A stretch of 41,207 nucleotides of DNA from an uncultured Alphaproteobacteria bacterium (GCA_902603095.1 CACKTS010000009.1:1-41207); one strand, 5' to 3'. Numbered from the stretch's first letter, positions 1 through 11,808 are shown. Notes: a model not told the origin generated them from the letters alone. Translations and numbers: made by a program.

Positions 1-169
1 GGTAAGACAAGAATTACAGAAAGTAACATGGCCTCAAAGGAGAGATACATTCATATCATCTGCTATAGTTATATTGCTTATCTTTCTTTTTTCTATTTTT
101 TTTCTTCTAAGTGACCAACTATGGTCATTTTTAATACAAAAAATTATTCAAATAGGATCAAGTTTTTAA
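1..169 (+). CDS. secE: SecE, preprotein translocase subunit (3' part)
   Basis: This is the end of a gene that begins before the window. Reading from base 2 gives about 55 residues up to a TAA at 167-169. They include the conserved SecE patch V-T-W-P-x-R (here KVTWPQRRDT), followed by one long hydrophobic helix rich in I, L and F. SecE is the small membrane subunit that clamps SecY in the protein-export channel. The position directly before nusG is the classical secE-nusG pair, and nusG starts one base after this stop. The single-helix form fits the short bacterial SecE. The family is clear despite the truncation. Confidence 0.9.
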   Translation, partial: VRQELQKVTWPQRRDTFISSAIVILLIFLFSIFFLLSDQLWSFLIQKIIQIGSSF

Positions 170-170
170 A

Positions 171-704
171 ATGATAAAATGTAGATGGTACGTGCTTCAC
201 GCATATTCAGGATATGAAAAAAAAGTTGCTGAAAGTATAATGGATCAGGCAGATAAATTAGGAATATCAGAACATATAGAAGAAGTGTCTGTACCAACGC
301 AAAATATAGTTGAAGTTAAACGAGGAGTACGAGTTAATACAGAAAGAAAAATATTTCCTGGTTATATTTTAATTAAAATGAATTTAAACGATGACACTTG
401 GCATATTATTAAAAATACTCCAAAATTATCTGGTTTTCTTGGTAATAAGGGGAAACCTGTACCAATAAGCAACGCAGAGGCAAAAAGAATTTCTCAACAA
501 GTTATTGATGGTGTTGAAAAATCCAGACCAGCAGTTATGTATGATATTGGAGAACAAGTTAAAGTTATAGATGGACCATTTGCATCTTTTAATGGGGAAA
601 TTGAACAAATTGATGAAGAAAAAGCTAGATTAAGAGTCGCTGTTTCTATATTTGGCAGATTGACTCCAGTAGATTTAGAATATTCACAAGTAGAAAAGGC
701 TTAG
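171..704 (+). CDS. nusG: Transcription termination/antitermination factor NusG
   Basis: The product is 177 residues, normal for bacterial NusG. NusG binds RNA polymerase beside the clamp, reduces pausing, and links polymerase to Rho or to ribosomal protein S10. The N-terminal NGN domain opens with a WYV[11 protein letters not shown] signature, and F-P-G-Y-I-L-I lies near residue 65. A C-terminal KOW domain is visible from about residue 124 ([11 protein letters not shown], then NGEIE). The ATG at 171 is taken because the NGN motif starts only six residues later. It follows secE by one base and precedes rplK by 17 bases, so it is probably co-transcribed with both. Confidence 0.97.
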   Translation: MIKCRWYVLHAYSGYEKKVAESIMDQADKLGISEHIEEVSVPTQNIVEVKRGVRVNTERKIFPGYILIKMNLNDDTWHIIKNTPKLSGFLGNKGKPVPISNAEAKRISQQVIDGVEKSRPAVMYDIGEQVKVIDGPFASFNGEIEQIDEEKARLRVAVSIFGRLTPVDLEYSQVEKA

Positions 705-721
705 AGTTAGGAAAGGTAGAT

Positions 722-1150
722 ATGGCTAAAGAATTGTTAGGTTATATAAAACTCCAAATCCCAGCTGGAGGTGCAAATCCTTCTCCACCAGTAGGTCCTG
801 CACTCGGACAAAGAGGACTAAATATAATGGATTTTTGTAAAGCCTTTAATGAAAAAACAAAAGATGTTGAGAAAGGCGCCCCAATACCAGTTGTAATTAC
901 AGCATATAAAGACAGATCATTTGAATTTGTAACAAAATTACCACCTGTAAGTTATTATTTAAAAAAGGCTGCTAAAATAAAAAAAGGTAATTCAACCCCT
1001 GGAAGAACTTTGGTTGGTAAAGTAACCTCTGCTGATGTAGAAAAAATTGCAAAAGAAAAAATGAAAGATTTAAACGCTATCGATCTAAAAGGTGCAATTA
1101 ACATGGTTAAAGGTTCAGCTGTATCTATGGGAATGGAGATAGTTAATTAA
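722..1150 (+). CDS. rplK: 50S ribosomal protein L11
   Basis: The product is 142 residues, the usual L11 length. L11 binds 23S rRNA at the GTPase-associated centre together with L10 and L7/L12. The glycine- and proline-rich N-terminal segment [19 protein letters not shown], which contacts the factor-binding region, is intact. The C-terminal RNA-binding domain contains the typical GTRTL-like stretch (here [12 protein letters not shown]). The gene is preceded by a purine-rich GGAAAGG ribosome-binding site and ends two bases before rplA, as in the standard L11 operon. Nothing unusual was seen. Confidence 0.98.
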   Translation: MAKELLGYIKLQIPAGGANPSPPVGPALGQRGLNIMDFCKAFNEKTKDVEKGAPIPVVITAYKDRSFEFVTKLPPVSYYLKKAAKIKKGNSTPGRTLVGKVTSADVEKIAKEKMKDLNAIDLKGAINMVKGSAVSMGMEIVN

Positions 1151-1152
1151 TT

Positions 1153-1842
1153 ATGAAGAAAACAAAAAATAATAAAAAATTAATTGAAAATATTGATAAA
1201 GATAAAGTTTACGAACCAGTTGAAGCAATAAAAATTTTAAAAGAAAATTCTTATACAAAGTTTGAAGAAGCTCTTGAAGTTGCAATCAATTTAGGAATTG
1301 ATGCTAGTAAAACAGAGCAAAATATTAGAGGTGTATTGACTTTACCTAAAGGTACTGGAAAATCAATAAATGTAGCAGTTGTTGCTAAGAGTGAAAAACA
1401 AGATGAGGCAAAAAATGCTGGAGCTGATACAGTAGGAGAAAATGAATTAATTGAATCAATTTCCAAAGGTAAAATTGATTTTGATCTTTTGATTGCTACT
1501 CCTGAGATGATGCCTTCTATTGGTAAAATTGCTAAAATTTTAGGTCCAAAAGGGCTAATGCCAAATCCAAAATTAGGAACTGTAACACAGGATATAAAAA
1601 CAGCTGTTCAAAATGCTAAATCTGGCCAAGTTCAATATAAGAATGACAAAGGAGGTATTGTTCACGCTGGTGTTGGAAAAATGAATTTTAATGATGATGA
1701 TCTTTTAGAAAATTTAAAAGCTTTCTTTAGTACAATTAATAAAAACAAACCAGACTCTGTAAAAGGATCATTTATAAAAAAAGTTACCATAGCTTCAACT
1801 ATGGGTGTTGGATTAGAAATAAATGCAAAAAGTTTGCGTTAA
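1153..1842 (+). CDS. rplA: 50S ribosomal protein L1
   Basis: The product is 229 residues, a full-length L1. L1 forms the mobile stalk at the ribosomal E site and, in other bacteria, represses its own L11-L1 mRNA. Diagnostic segments are present: F-x-E-x-x-E-x-x-I-N-L-G near residue 37, and ILGPKGLMPNPKLGTVT near residue 130. The gene starts two bases after rplK, so translation is probably coupled. It ends just before the 181-base spacer that holds the L10 leader. An L1-binding mimic in the upstream mRNA was not identified. Confidence 0.98.
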   Translation: MKKTKNNKKLIENIDKDKVYEPVEAIKILKENSYTKFEEALEVAINLGIDASKTEQNIRGVLTLPKGTGKSINVAVVAKSEKQDEAKNAGADTVGENELIESISKGKIDFDLLIATPEMMPSIGKIAKILGPKGLMPNPKLGTVTQDIKTAVQNAKSGQVQYKNDKGGIVHAGVGKMNFNDDDLLENLKAFFSTINKNKPDSVKGSFIKKVTIASTMGVGLEINAKSLR

Positions 1843-1874
1843 TTTTAATTCAATAGATAGTCGCAAGATTATCA

Positions 1875-1951
1875 CCTGTCAAAGACTGCAGGAGCATATG
1901 CTTAATACCCTGCATAGACTGAAGCGAGTCATTGATTAGCTTCTTGACAGG
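1875..1951 (+). promoter_or_regulatory. Ribosomal protein L10 leader RNA
   Basis: A structured leader lies in the 181-base gap before rplJ. An outer helix pairs CCTGTCAA (1875-1882) with TTGACAGG (1944-1951). Inside it, AAGAC is followed by TGCAGG (1887-1892), which pairs with CCTGCA (1909-1914), and then by TAGAC. This is the kink-turn arrangement of the known L10 leader family. AGCATATGCT (1893-1902) makes a self-complementary tip. A third helix pairs GAAGC (1921-1925) with GCTTC (1939-1943). By family knowledge, the L10-(L7/L12) complex binds here to repress its own operon. The pairing is seen directly; regulation is inferred. Confidence 0.9.
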
Positions 1952-2023
1952 CTTGTCTTAGTTTGATTAGCAAATTTAAGGCAGCTAAATTTAGGTTTTA
2001 ACCTAAAATAAACCGAGGTAAAA

Positions 2024-2545
2024 GTGAAACGTTCTGAAAAAAAAGAATTTGTTCAAAAATTGAAAGATGAAATAGATACATCATCTTCTGTTATTGTTGC
2101 GCATTATTCTGGACTTACTGTAGAAGAATCTGATCAGCTAAGATCTGAAATGAGAAGTAACGGAGCTAAATTCAAAGTTACAAAGAACAGACTTACAAAA
2201 CTCGCTTTAGAGCAAACACAATTTAAAGATATTGCTGATTTATTTACAGGTCCAACTGCTATAGCATATTCAGATGATCCTGTAGCTCCAGCTAAAGTTG
2301 CCGTTAGTTTTGAAAAAAAACTTGAAAAGTTCAAGATTATTGGTGGTGCATACGATGGTGAAAAAATTGATCTTAAAAAAATTAATTTTCTTGCCAGTCT
2401 TCCATCTATGGACGAACTTAGGGGAAAAATTGTTGGACTAATTTCAGCTCCTGCGCAGAAGATTGCTTCTTTAATGAAGGAACCAGCTGGACAGATTGCA
2501 AGATTGGTTAATGCTCAAAGTAAAAGTTTAGAAAAGTCAAACTAG
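2024..2545 (+). CDS. rplJ: 50S ribosomal protein L10
   Basis: The product is 173 residues. L10 is the base of the L7/L12 stalk. The N-terminal rRNA-binding domain shows the typical V-x-x-Y-x-G-L-T-V and K-V-x-K-N-R-L motifs. The C-terminal helix that binds L12 dimers is present ([20 protein letters not shown]). Translation begins at GTG 2024, preceded by CCGAGGT. It lies about 70 bases after the L10 leader helix, consistent with autogenous control. It is followed after 17 bases by rplL. Confidence 0.97.
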   Translation: MKRSEKKEFVQKLKDEIDTSSSVIVAHYSGLTVEESDQLRSEMRSNGAKFKVTKNRLTKLALEQTQFKDIADLFTGPTAIAYSDDPVAPAKVAVSFEKKLEKFKIIGGAYDGEKIDLKKINFLASLPSMDELRGKIVGLISAPAQKIASLMKEPAGQIARLVNAQSKSLEKSN

Positions 2546-2562
2546 GTTTAGAAGGAGAAAAA

Positions 2563-2940
2563 ATGGCTGATATAAATAAAATAGTTGATGATTTGTCGTC
2601 TTTAAGCGTTCTAGAAGCTGCTGAACTTAGCAAATTATTAGAGGAAAAATGGGGTGTTTCAGCTGCTGCACCTGTTGCTGTAGCCGCTGCTCCAGGAGCT
2701 GGAGCGGCTGAATCAGCTGGTGAAGAAAAAACTGAGTTCGACGTTGTTTTAGCAGAATCTGGTTCAAATAAAATTGCTGTTATTAAAGAAGTAAGAACAA
2801 TAACAGCTCTTGGTTTGAAAGAGGCAAAAGATCTTGTTGAAGGCGCACCAAAGCCACTTAAACAAGGTGTAGCAAAAGCAGAAGCTGAAGAGATGAAAAA
2901 AGCTTTAGAAGCTGCTGGAGCAAAAGTAGAACTAAAATAA
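2563..2940 (+). CDS. rplL: 50S ribosomal protein L7/L12
   Basis: The product is 125 residues, standard for L7/L12, the multi-copy stalk protein that recruits translation GTPases. It has an N-terminal dimerisation helix (about residues 1-32), an alanine-rich hinge ([19 protein letters not shown]) and a C-terminal domain ending in [20 protein letters not shown] and AGAKVELK. It is preceded by a strong AGAAGGAG ribosome-binding site. A GC-rich hairpin follows four bases after the stop, before rpoB, so this gene is likely expressed well above rpoBC. Confidence 0.98.
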   Translation: MADINKIVDDLSSLSVLEAAELSKLLEEKWGVSAAAPVAVAAAPGAGAAESAGEEKTEFDVVLAESGSNKIAVIKEVRTITALGLKEAKDLVEGAPKPLKQGVAKAEAEEMKKALEAAGAKVELK

Positions 2941-2943
2941 TTT

Positions 2944-2980
2944 TTTAGACCCCCACTATGTGGGGGTCTAAATTTAATTT
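2944..2980 (+). terminator. rplL-rpoB attenuator hairpin
   Basis: A perfect 13-bp stem pairs bases 2944-2956 with 2960-2972. It has five consecutive C-G pairs at its core and a three-base TAT loop, followed by TTTAATTT. It stands out against the AT-rich surroundings. Its place between rplL and rpoB matches the known attenuator that lowers rpoBC transcription relative to the ribosomal genes. The T run after it is interrupted, so partial read-through is likely, and rpoB has no other obvious promoter in the 59-base gap. Confidence 0.8.
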
Positions 2981-2999
2981 ATGAAACAGAGGTGAATAG

Positions 3000-5900
3000 A
3001 TGAGTTTAGATTATATAAATTCAAAAAAAATAAGAAAATCTTTTGGTAAAATACCATTGGTTACTTCACTACCAAATTTAGTAGAAGTTCAAAAAAGATC
3101 TTTTGATAATTTTTTACAGCTCAAAATCCCTCCAGAAAAAAAAGAAAACAAAGGGTTACATGCAATTTTTAAGTCAGTATTCCCTATTAATGATTATACT
3201 GAAAGAGCAACAGTAGACTATGTAAGTTTTGATATTGGTGTTCCTAAATATGATGTTGACGAATGTTCGCAAAGAGGAATGACATATGGAGCGCCTTTAC
3301 TTGTTAATTTTAGATTAATAATATGGGATATAGATGAGATAGCAGGCACTAAGTCAGTAAGAGATATAAAAGAACAAGAGGTGTATATGGGAGATATACC
3401 TCTAATGACCAAAAATGCTACGTTTGTTGTTAATGGTACTGAAAGAGTTGTAGTAAGTCAAATGCATAGATCTCCTGGAGTTTTCTTTGATCATGATTTT
3501 GGAAAAACTCACACTAGCGGTAAATATCTTTTTAACGCAAGAATAATTCCATACAGAGGTTCTTGGTTAGATTTTGAACATGATGCAAAAAATAATATTC
3601 ATGCAAGAATAGATAGAAAAAGAAAATTTCCTGTAACTACAGTTTTAAAATGTTTACTAAATAAATCTTCGTCAGCATATATAAATGATTGTGATAAAAA
3701 AAAGGTAGAGCCTGATCCTAAAAAAGTACTTGGTATGACAGGAGAGGAAATACTATCAATTTTTTATGATAATATTTTGTATAAGAGGAATGATTATGGT
3801 TGGCAATTCAAAGAAAATTTATCATTTTATAAATCTAAAATTTTAAATTTCGATCTTTTAGACTCAAATAATGGAAAAGTATTAATAACTAAAGGTTCTA
3901 AAGTTAATCAAAAAATTATTAATGATATTAAGAAAAAAAATGTAACGAATTTATCAATTGATGAAAGTTCCTTAATTGGACTTTATATTGCTTCAGATAT
4001 TATAGATGAAAAAACTGGAAAAATTTATTATGAAGCGGGTTTTGAAATTGATGAAGAATTTATTAGTTTTATCAACTCAAATAAAATAAATAAATTGGAT
4101 ATATTAAAAGTTGATAATATTGAAATTGGTTCTTACATCAGAAATACATTACAATTAGATAAAGCGCGCTCGAGAGAGGAAGCACTTTTTGAAATTTTTA
4201 AAATTTTAAGGCCTGGGGAGCCACCTACTATTGAAACTGCAGAATTGTTATTTAACAATTTGTTTTTCAATGCAGATAGATATGATTTATCTGCAGTTGG
4301 TAGATTAAAAATTAATTCTAAATTTAAAAAAGATACAGTTATTGATCAAAAAATACTTGATAAAAGTGATATAATTGATGTTGTAAAACACATGCATGAC
4401 CTTATCGATGGTAAGGGTGAGATTGATGATATTGATCACTTAGCAAATAGAAGAGTAAGATCAGTAGGAGAACTATTAGAAAATCAATATAGAGTTGGTC
4501 TTCTTAAAATGGATAGAGCCATAAAAGAAAGATTAAGTTCTCTTGAAGTTGACAACATAATGCCTCAAGATATTATTAATGCCAAGCCTGTTGCTGCTTC
4601 AATAAAAGAGTTTTTTGGAACAAGTCAATTAAGTCAGTTTATGGATCAAACTAATCCACTTAGTGAAATAACTCATAAGAGAAGAGTATCAGCATTAGGA
4701 CCTGGTGGATTGAATAGAGAGAGAGCTGGATTTGAAGTTAGAGATGTGCATCAAACACACTATGGAAGAATTTGCCCAATAGAAACACCTGAAGGTGCTA
4801 ATATTGGTTTAATTAATAGCTTAGCCTCTTATTCAAGAATAAATCAATATGGTTTTATTGAAACACCATACAGAATTGTAAATAATGGCAAGGTGTCTGA
4901 TAACGTTATTTATTTGAGTGCTATTAATGAAGAAGATTTTGTAATTGCTCAAGCAAACTCAGAAGTAGATGAAAAGGGTAAATTTAAAAATGATGTTGTA
5001 AGTTGTCGTAAAAATGGGGAATTTATTAATGCTGAAGTTGATGCAATAGATCTTATGGATGTATCTCCACAACAATTAGTTTCAGTTGCTTCTTCTTTAA
5101 TACCTTTTTTAGAAAATGATGATGCAAATAGAGCTTTAATGGGCTCTAATATGATGAGACAGGCAGTACCTCTTATAAAACCAAAGGCACCACTAGTAGG
5201 AACTGGCATGGAATATACTGTTGCAAAAGATAGTGGCTCAACAGTAGTTGCTAAAAGAGAGGGTGTTGTTGATCAATTAGATGCGAATAGAATTGTTATT
5301 AGAGTTACTGATAAAAAAGATAACTCACTTAATAAAATAGATATTTATAATTTGCAAAAATTTCAAAGATCAAATCAAAATACTTGTATTAATCAAAGAC
5401 CATTAGTAAATGTAGGTGATTATATTTCTAAGAATCAAGTAATAGCAGATGGACCTGCTACTGATTTAGGTGAACTAGCCCTAGGAAGAAATGTTCTAGT
5501 TGCTTTTATGCCATGGAATGGGTACAATTTTGAAGATTCGATTTTAATTTCTGAAAAAGTTGTTCAAGATGATGTTTTTACTTCAATTCATGTTGAGGAG
5601 TTTGAAGTTATGGCTCGAGATACTAAGCTTGGACCTGAGGATGTAACTAGAGATATTCCTAATGCAAGTGAAGAGATGTTAGTAAATCTTGATGAAACTG
5701 GTATAGTATATGTAGGCGCTGAAGTGACTTCAGGGGATATTTTAGTTGGTAAGGTTACTCCTAAGGGCGAATCCCCTATGACCCCTGAAGAGAAATTATT
5801 GAGAGCTATTTTTGGAGAAAAAGCGGCAGATGTTAAAGACACAAGTTTAAGGGTGCCCCCAGGTGTTAAAGGAACTGTTGTTGAAATTAGAGTATTTTCA

Positions 5901-7208
5901 AGAAGAGGTATTGAAAAAGATGAAAGAGCAATAAGTATAGAAAATTCTCAAATAGAGCTAATATCAAAAGACAGGGATGATGAACTAAATATTTTACAAA
6001 AAAGTTTTGGTAACCATTTAAAAGAACTATTAACTGGTAAAAAATTCATTTCAGGTTTTGATGACTTTGAAAAGAATTCAAAGTTAAGTTTTGACGAGCT
6101 TGATAAATTAAATGTTAAAGAACTAATTAAAATAAATATAGAAGAGGAAAAAGCAACATCTCAAATAGAGTCTTTAATTAAGAATTATGAAAACCAGCTT
6201 GGAAATATTAATCAGAAATTTGAAAATAAAATTGATAAGATACAAAGTGGAGATGAATTACTACCAGGTGTATTAAAGTTAATAAAGGTTTTTATTGCAG
6301 TAAAAAGAAAATTACAACCTGGAGATAAAATGGCTGGGAGACATGGAAATAAAGGAGTTATTTCGAAAATTTGTCCAGTTGAAGACATGCCTTATCTTGA
6401 AGATGGGAGACCAGTTGATATAGTTTTGAACCCACTTGGTGTTCCAAGTCGTATGAATATAGGTCAAATACTTGAAACTCATCTTGGATGGGCTTCCGCT
6501 TCTTTAGGTGGACAGGTTAGTGATATGATTTCTAAATTACAAATTGATGGTCACACAAATGATTTAAAAAATAAACTTTTAGAAATTTATAACTTTAAAG
6601 ATCATAAACTAAAAATTGAAAAAATGAACGATGATGAAATATTAGAATTAGCAGAAAATTTAAAAGAAGGCGTTCCTTTTGCAACTCCTGTTTTTGATGG
6701 CGCAAAAGAAAAAGATATCTCATCTCTTTTAGAAAAATCTGGAGTAGCTAAATCTGGTCAGGAAATTTTGTATGATGGTGTTACCGGTGAAAAATTTGAA
6801 AGACCTGTTACTGTAGGTTATGTATACATGTTAAAACTTCATCACCTAGTTGATGAAAAAATTCACGCAAGATCAATAGGTCCTTATAGTTTAGTTACAC
6901 AACAACCTTTAGGAGGTAAGGCACAATTTGGTGGACAAAGATTTGGGGAAATGGAAGTTTGGGCTCTAGAAGCATATGGAGCAGCTTATACTCTTCAAGA
7001 GATTTTAACTATTAAATCTGATGATGTAGCAGGAAGAACTAAGGTTTATGAATCAATTGTTAAGGGAGATAATAATTTTGAGTCTGGAACACCTGAATCA
7101 TTTAATGTTATGGTTAAAGAACTTCGTTCTCTAGGTTTAAATTTAGAGTTTAAAGAAAATAAAGAAACAATGAAAAAATTAGAAAATACGGTAGGTGAAA
7201 ATGAATAG
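3000..7208 (+). CDS. rpoB: RNA polymerase beta subunit
   Basis: The product is 1402 residues, slightly longer than the enterobacterial subunit and typical of alphaproteobacteria. It forms much of the catalytic core of RNA polymerase. The rifampicin-binding segment lies at about residues 539-565 ([24 protein letters not shown]). The residues equivalent to E. coli D516, H526 and S531 (D549, H559, S564) are wild type. The C-terminal [15 protein letters not shown] and [24 protein letters not shown] segments are intact. The ATG at 3000 follows AGAGGTG. The stop overlaps the first eight bases of rpoC. Confidence 0.99.
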   Translation: MSLDYINSKKIRKSFGKIPLVTSLPNLVEVQKRSFDNFLQLKIPPEKKENKGLHAIFKSVFPINDYTERATVDYVSFDIGVPKYDVDECSQRGMTYGAPLLVNFRLIIWDIDEIAGTKSVRDIKEQEVYMGDIPLMTKNATFVVNGTERVVVSQMHRSPGVFFDHDFGKTHTSGKYLFNARIIPYRGSWLDFEHDAKNNIHARIDRKRKFPVTTVLKCLLNKSSSAYINDCDKKKVEPDPKKVLGMTGEEILSIFYDNILYKRNDYGWQFKENLSFYKSKILNFDLLDSNNGKVLITKGSKVNQKIINDIKKKNVTNLSIDESSLIGLYIASDIIDEKTGKIYYEAGFEIDEEFISFINSNKINKLDILKVDNIEIGSYIRNTLQLDKARSREEALFEIFKILRPGEPPTIETAELLFNNLFFNADRYDLSAVGRLKINSKFKKDTVIDQKILDKSDIIDVVKHMHDLIDGKGEIDDIDHLANRRVRSVGELLENQYRVGLLKMDRAIKERLSSLEVDNIMPQDIINAKPVAASIKEFFGTSQLSQFMDQTNPLSEITHKRRVSALGPGGLNRERAGFEVRDVHQTHYGRICPIETPEGANIGLINSLASYSRINQYGFIETPYRIVNNGKVSDNVIYLSAINEEDFVIAQANSEVDEKGKFKNDVVSCRKNGEFINAEVDAIDLMDVSPQQLVSVASSLIPFLENDDANRALMGSNMMRQAVPLIKPKAPLVGTGMEYTVAKDSGSTVVAKREGVVDQLDANRIVIRVTDKKDNSLNKIDIYNLQKFQRSNQNTCINQRPLVNVGDYISKNQVIADGPATDLGELALGRNVLVAFMPWNGYNFEDSILISEKVVQDDVFTSIHVEEFEVMARDTKLGPEDVTRDIPNASEEMLVNLDETGIVYVGAEVTSGDILVGKVTPKGESPMTPEEKLLRAIFGEKAADVKDTSLRVPPGVKGTVVEIRVFSRRGIEKDERAISIENSQIELISKDRDDELNILQKSFGNHLKELLTGKKFISGFDDFEKNSKLSFDELDKLNVKELIKINIEEEKATSQIESLIKNYENQLGNINQKFENKIDKIQSGDELLPGVLKLIKVFIAVKRKLQPGDKMAGRHGNKGVISKICPVEDMPYLEDGRPVDIVLNPLGVPSRMNIGQILETHLGWASASLGGQVSDMISKLQIDGHTNDLKNKLLEIYNFKDHKLKIEKMNDDEILELAENLKEGVPFATPVFDGAKEKDISSLLEKSGVAKSGQEILYDGVTGEKFERPVTVGYVYMLKLHHLVDEKIHARSIGPYSLVTQQPLGGKAQFGGQRFGEMEVWALEAYGAAYTLQEILTIKSDDVAGRTKVYESIVKGDNNFESGTPESFNVMVKELRSLGLNLEFKENKETMKKLENTVGENE

Positions 7209-10200
7209 AGAGTTAATTAATATTTTTAATCAAAATCAAGGAATTCAAGATTTCAATAGCTTAAAAATCTCTATTGCAAGTCCAGAAGATATTCGCTCTT
7301 GGTCTTTTGGAGAAATAAAAAAACCAGAAACAATTAATTATAGAACTTTTAAACCTGAAAAAGATGGACTTTTCTGTTCAAAAATTTTTGGTCCAGTAAA
7401 AGATTATGAATGCCTATGCGGTAAATACAAAAGAATGAAATTTAGGGGAATTATATGTGAAAAATGTGGTGTAGAAGTTACGCTTTCAAAAGTCCGTAGA
7501 GATAGGATGGGTCATATAGAATTAGCTGCACCTGTTTCTCATATTTGGTTTATGAAATCATTACCTAGTAGAATTGCAACTCTACTTGATATGACTATAA
7601 AAAATCTTGAAAAAGTTCTTTATTTTGAACAATTTATTGTTGTTGAACCAGGTTTGACAGACTTAAAAAAAGGTGAGGTTATAACTGAAGATCAGTATAT
7701 TGATTATCAAGATCAATATGGAGAAGATTCTTTTAGTGCAGCAATTGGGGCTGAAGCGATTGAGCAAATGTTAATGAATATTGATTTAGAATCTGACTTT
7801 GAGCATACGAAAAATGATTTAAATGAAACAAAATCAGAACTTAAAAAAACTAAGTTAAGAAAGAGAATAAAGCTTTTAGAATCTTTTATCGTATCAAAAA
7901 ATAAACCAGAATGGATGATACTTAGAGTTTTACCAGTAATACCTCCTGAACTAAGACCATTAGTACCACTAGATGGAGGTAGATTTGCTACAAGTGATTT
8001 AAATGATCTATACAGAAGGGTAATTAACAGAAATAACAGACTTAAAAGATTAATTGATCTTAGGGCCCCAGATATAATAATAAGAAATGAAAAAAGGATG
8101 TTGCAGGAGTCAGTTGATGCACTTTTTGATAATGGTAGAAGAGGAAGAGTTATAACATCAACAAATAAAAGACCTTTAAAATCTTTATCTGATATGTTGA
8201 AAGGTAAACAAGGTAGGTTTAGACAAAACTTACTTGGTAAAAGGGTTGATTATTCGGGAAGATCAGTAATTGTTGTTGGGCCAAGTTTAAAACTTCATCA
8301 ATGCGGAATTCCAAAAAAAATGGCACTTGAGTTATTTAAACCTTTTATATTTCACAAGCTTGATATTTATGGTTGGGCAAACACAATTAAAGCAGCAAAA
8401 AAACTAGTTGAGAAAGAAGATCCAAGAGTATGGGATATTTTAGAAGAAGTTATTAGAGAACATCCAGTCTTATTAAATAGAGCTCCAACTCTTCATAGAT
8501 TAGGAATACAAGCATTTGAACCTGTATTAATTGAAGGAAAATCAATTCAATTACATCCATTAGTATGTACTGCTTTTAATGCTGATTTTGATGGCGATCA
8601 AATGGCTGTTCATGTTCCATTAAGTTTAGAGGCTCAACTTGAGGCAAGAGTTTTAATGATGAGTACTAATAATATTTTATCACCTTCAAGTGGTAAACCA
8701 ATTATAGTTCCTTCTCAAGATATTGTGCTAGGAATATATTATCTGTCAATAATGAGAGAAAATCAAAAAGGAGAAAACAGATCTTTCTTAGATATTAATG
8801 AAATACATAAAGCGCTTGAAAATAAAGATGTTTCTCTTCATACAAAAATAATATCCAGAATTAAAGATTTACATGGAAATTATTCAAAGGTTGAGACTAC
8901 TCCAGGAAGAATGATACTTGCTGATGCTCTTCCAAAAAATGAAAAAATTAATTTTACGTTAATTAACAAAGTTTTAACTAAAAAAGAGGTTAGTAATATA
9001 ATTGACACAGTTTATAGATTTTGTGGTCAAAAGGAGACTGTTTTATTTGCTGATCATATAATGCAAATAGGCTTTAAATATGCAGCAATTGCTGGAATAT
9101 CATTCGGTAAGGATGATTTAATAATTCCGGATGAAAAACAAAAATTGCTTGATGATACACAAAATAGAGTTCAAGAGTATGAAAATCAATATCAAGATGG
9201 ACTTATTACACAAGGTGAGAAATATAATAAGGTTGTAGATGCATGGTCAGAATGTACAAACAAAGTTGCAGATAAGATGCTCGATGTAATTTCAAATCCT
9301 GAAGATGATAAACCAATTAATTCAGTATTTATGATGGCTCATTCAGGTGCAAGAGGATCAGCTGCTCAGCTAAAACAACTAGCAGGTATGAGAGGATTGA
9401 TGGCTAAACCTTCAGGTGAAATTATTGAGAATCCTATTAAATCTAACTTTAAAGAAGGATTGTCTGTTTTAGAATATTTTACATCAACTCATGGAGCAAG
9501 GAAAGGTCTTGCCGATACTGCACTTAAGACTGCAAGTAGTGGTTATCTTACAAGGCGTTTAGTGGATGTAGCTCAAGACGCAGTAATTAGAGAGGTAGAT
9601 TGTGGAACTTCAAATGGTGTAATTGTTGAAGAAATTGTTGAATCAGGAAATATAACATCATCTCTTACTGAAAGAGTATTAGGAAGAACTCCTTGTGAAG
9701 ACCTTCATGACTCTAATAATCAGTTATTAGTAAAAGCAGGAGATATTATTGAAGAAAAGCACTTAGAAGAAATTGTTAAGCTAGGTATTAGATCTTTAAA
9801 AATTAGATCTGTTCTGACTTGTGAAACTGAAGAGGGTATTTGTTCTAAATGTTATGGAAGAGACTTAGCAAGAGGTACTTCAGTTAATGTTGGAGAAGCA
9901 GTTGGTATAATTGCTGCCCAATCTATAGGTGAGCCAGGAACTCAATTAACAATGAGAACTTTCCACATTGGTGGTGCAGCTAGTTCTTCTGTTGAGCAAT
10001 CAAATTCTATTTCTCCTATTGATGGCATAGTTAAATTAGAAAATGCTAAATTAATTGAAGATAAATTTTCAAATACTATTATTTTAAGTAGAAACTCAAA
10101 AATAAAGATTGAATTTGAAAATGAAGAAAAATTTTCAATCAATGTTCCTTTTGGTTCTAAAATTTTTGTAAAGAATGGAGAGTCAGTTAAAGCAAATCAA

Positions 10201-11325
10201 GTTCTTGCTGAATGGGATCCTTACACTTTACCAATAATAGCTGAAAAAGATGGTTACATTAAATATGTGGATCTTAAACAAGGTGTTTCTTTTAGAGAGG
10301 CTATTGATGACACTACTGGAATTTCAAGTAAAATTGTAATTGATTGGAGTCAGAATCCTAAATCCAAAAATTTTAAACCTGCAATTAATGTTCAAGAATC
10401 AATTAATGATGATGCATCAGATTCAGATCAAGTATTGAACTATCCAATGTCAATTGAGACAATTTTAAGTGTTGAAGACGAACAAAAAGTCTCTGCTGGC
10501 CAGGTATTAGCAAGAATCCCTAAAGAATCATCAAAAACAAAAGATATAACTGGAGGATTACCAAGAGTTGCAGAATTATTTGAAGCTCGTAAACCTAAAG
10601 ATCCTGCAATAATGTGTGAAATTGATGGTAAGATTTCTTTTGGAAAAGATTATAAAAATAAAAGAAGACTAATTATTACAAGTTTAGATGAAAATGATAC
10701 ATTTGAAATACTTATTCCAAGAGCAAAATATCTTAATGTACAAGAAGGAGATTTTGTAAAAAGGGGAGATATAATTGTTGAGGGCACACCTGTTCCACAT
10801 GACATACTTAGAATACTTGGTGTTGAAGAACTAGCAAGGTACTTAGTTAGAGAAGTTCAATCTGTATATAAACTTCAAGGTGTATACATTAATGATAAAC
10901 ATATTGAAACTATTGCAAGGCAAATGCTTCAAAAAGTTCAAATAAACAATCCAGGAGATTCGAGTTTAATGGTTGGAGAGCAGGCACATAAAAAGGATAT
11001 TTTGAAAATGAATATTGAATTTGAGAATCAAGGAAAAAAGGTTGTTGAATATGAGCCAATTTTACTTGGTATAACTAAAGCAAGTTTACAAACATCATCG
11101 TTTATTTCCGCTGCTTCATTCCAAGAAACAACAAAAGTTTTAACTGACGCAGCAACCCTTGGTAAAAGTGATACATTAAATGGATTAAAAGAGAATGTTA
11201 TAGTTGGAAGACTTATACCTGCTGGTACTGGTAGAATTACTACAGAATATGAAAAGATAGCAACTTTGAGAGATAAAGAAATAATAGCTCAAAGAAATCA
11301 GGCAGAAAATCAAGAAAATTCCTAA
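7201..11325 (+). CDS. rpoC: RNA polymerase beta' subunit
   Basis: The product is 1374 residues from the ATG at 7201. An in-frame GTG at 7195 would add two residues, but it lies inside the AGGTG ribosome-binding site, so ATG 7201 is preferred. The first zinc site has C71, C73, C86 and C89. The catalytic loop NADFDGD is at residues 460-466, with three metal-binding aspartates. The second zinc site has C801, C874, C881 and C884. The bridge-helix and trigger-loop region lies around 730-930 (e.g. [13 protein letters not shown] and MRTFHIGG). It overlaps the rpoB end by eight bases, so translation is coupled. A 107-base spacer follows. Confidence 0.99.
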   Translation: MNRELINIFNQNQGIQDFNSLKISIASPEDIRSWSFGEIKKPETINYRTFKPEKDGLFCSKIFGPVKDYECLCGKYKRMKFRGIICEKCGVEVTLSKVRRDRMGHIELAAPVSHIWFMKSLPSRIATLLDMTIKNLEKVLYFEQFIVVEPGLTDLKKGEVITEDQYIDYQDQYGEDSFSAAIGAEAIEQMLMNIDLESDFEHTKNDLNETKSELKKTKLRKRIKLLESFIVSKNKPEWMILRVLPVIPPELRPLVPLDGGRFATSDLNDLYRRVINRNNRLKRLIDLRAPDIIIRNEKRMLQESVDALFDNGRRGRVITSTNKRPLKSLSDMLKGKQGRFRQNLLGKRVDYSGRSVIVVGPSLKLHQCGIPKKMALELFKPFIFHKLDIYGWANTIKAAKKLVEKEDPRVWDILEEVIREHPVLLNRAPTLHRLGIQAFEPVLIEGKSIQLHPLVCTAFNADFDGDQMAVHVPLSLEAQLEARVLMMSTNNILSPSSGKPIIVPSQDIVLGIYYLSIMRENQKGENRSFLDINEIHKALENKDVSLHTKIISRIKDLHGNYSKVETTPGRMILADALPKNEKINFTLINKVLTKKEVSNIIDTVYRFCGQKETVLFADHIMQIGFKYAAIAGISFGKDDLIIPDEKQKLLDDTQNRVQEYENQYQDGLITQGEKYNKVVDAWSECTNKVADKMLDVISNPEDDKPINSVFMMAHSGARGSAAQLKQLAGMRGLMAKPSGEIIENPIKSNFKEGLSVLEYFTSTHGARKGLADTALKTASSGYLTRRLVDVAQDAVIREVDCGTSNGVIVEEIVESGNITSSLTERVLGRTPCEDLHDSNNQLLVKAGDIIEEKHLEEIVKLGIRSLKIRSVLTCETEEGICSKCYGRDLARGTSVNVGEAVGIIAAQSIGEPGTQLTMRTFHIGGAASSSVEQSNSISPIDGIVKLENAKLIEDKFSNTIILSRNSKIKIEFENEEKFSINVPFGSKIFVKNGESVKANQVLAEWDPYTLPIIAEKDGYIKYVDLKQGVSFREAIDDTTGISSKIVIDWSQNPKSKNFKPAINVQESINDDASDSDQVLNYPMSIETILSVEDEQKVSAGQVLARIPKESSKTKDITGGLPRVAELFEARKPKDPAIMCEIDGKISFGKDYKNKRRLIITSLDENDTFEILIPRAKYLNVQEGDFVKRGDIIVEGTPVPHDILRILGVEELARYLVREVQSVYKLQGVYINDKHIETIARQMLQKVQINNPGDSSLMVGEQAHKKDILKMNIEFENQGKKVVEYEPILLGITKASLQTSSFISAASFQETTKVLTDAATLGKSDTLNGLKENVIVGRLIPAGTGRITTEYEKIATLRDKEIIAQRNQAENQENS

Positions 11326-11342
11326 AAATTCGAGATATTTTC

Positions 11343-11370
11343 TTGACTTTACTTCTATCACTTAATAAAG
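11343..11370 (+). promoter_or_regulatory. Likely promoter for rpsL-rpsG-fusA run
   Basis: TTGACT (11343-11348) is followed after 16 bases by ATAAAG (11365-11370), and then by a C-rich ACCCC stretch (11371-11375) where transcription would start. A GC-rich discriminator is common at growth-controlled ribosomal promoters. A weak imperfect hairpin (CCCCTAC 11372-11378 with GTAGTGG 11391-11397) follows. The -10 match is only fair, so the exact element is uncertain. The 107-base spacer is the longest between rpoB and adk. Confidence 0.5.
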
Positions 11371-11432
11371 ACCCCTACGATTTGTTGATGGTAGTGGAAA
11401 ATTAATTCCAAACGCTTAACAAGGGAAAATAA

Positions 11433-11804
11433 ATGCCGACAATTAACCAATTAGTACGTAAGGGTCGTACACCACAAAAGAAAAGAAACAAAGTTCCTGC
11501 TTTAGGTTCTTGTCCACAAAAAAGAGGTGTATGTACAAGGGTTTATACAACCACACCAAAAAAACCTAACTCAGCGTTAAGAAAAGTAGCTAGAGTAAAG
11601 TTAACTAATGGACAAGAGGTCTCAGCATATATTCCTGGTGAAGGACATAATCTACAGGAACACTCTGTAGTTTTATTAAGAGGGGGAAGAGTAAAGGATC
11701 TTCCTGGTGTTAGATATCATATTTTAAGAGGAACTCTTGATACTCAAGGAGTTAGCTCAAGAAAACAAAGAAGGTCTCTTTACGGAGCCAAAAAACCAAA
11801 GTAA
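11433..11804 (+). CDS. rpsL: 30S ribosomal protein S12
   Basis: The product is 123 residues, standard for S12, a decoding-centre protein. The highly conserved blocks [22 protein letters not shown] and [18 protein letters not shown] are present. K43 and K88, the classical streptomycin-resistance sites, are wild-type lysines, and D89 is present in the loop. It is the first gene of the str cluster, preceded by AAGGGAA and by the only sizeable spacer in this part of the run. It is followed after four bases by rpsG. Confidence 0.98.
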   Translation: MPTINQLVRKGRTPQKKRNKVPALGSCPQKRGVCTRVYTTTPKKPNSALRKVARVKLTNGQEVSAYIPGEGHNLQEHSVVLLRGGRVKDLPGVRYHILRGTLDTQGVSSRKQRRSLYGAKKPK

Positions 11805-11808
11805 AGAA

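Noticed and set aside
7195-7200. GTG start for rpoC two codons upstream of the ATG
   Set aside because: It lies within the AGGTG ribosome-binding site that fits ATG 7201, and the family begins close to the later start.
11372-11397. Hairpin CCCCTAC/GTAGTGG upstream of rpsL as a leader element
   Set aside because: It contains a mismatch and a 12-base loop, and no known leader family was recognised.
11737-11808. N-terminal extension of rpsG overlapping rpsL
   Set aside because: S7 starts M-S-R-R-R at 11809 with the canonical 156 residues; the upstream stretch is only an open frame inside rpsL.
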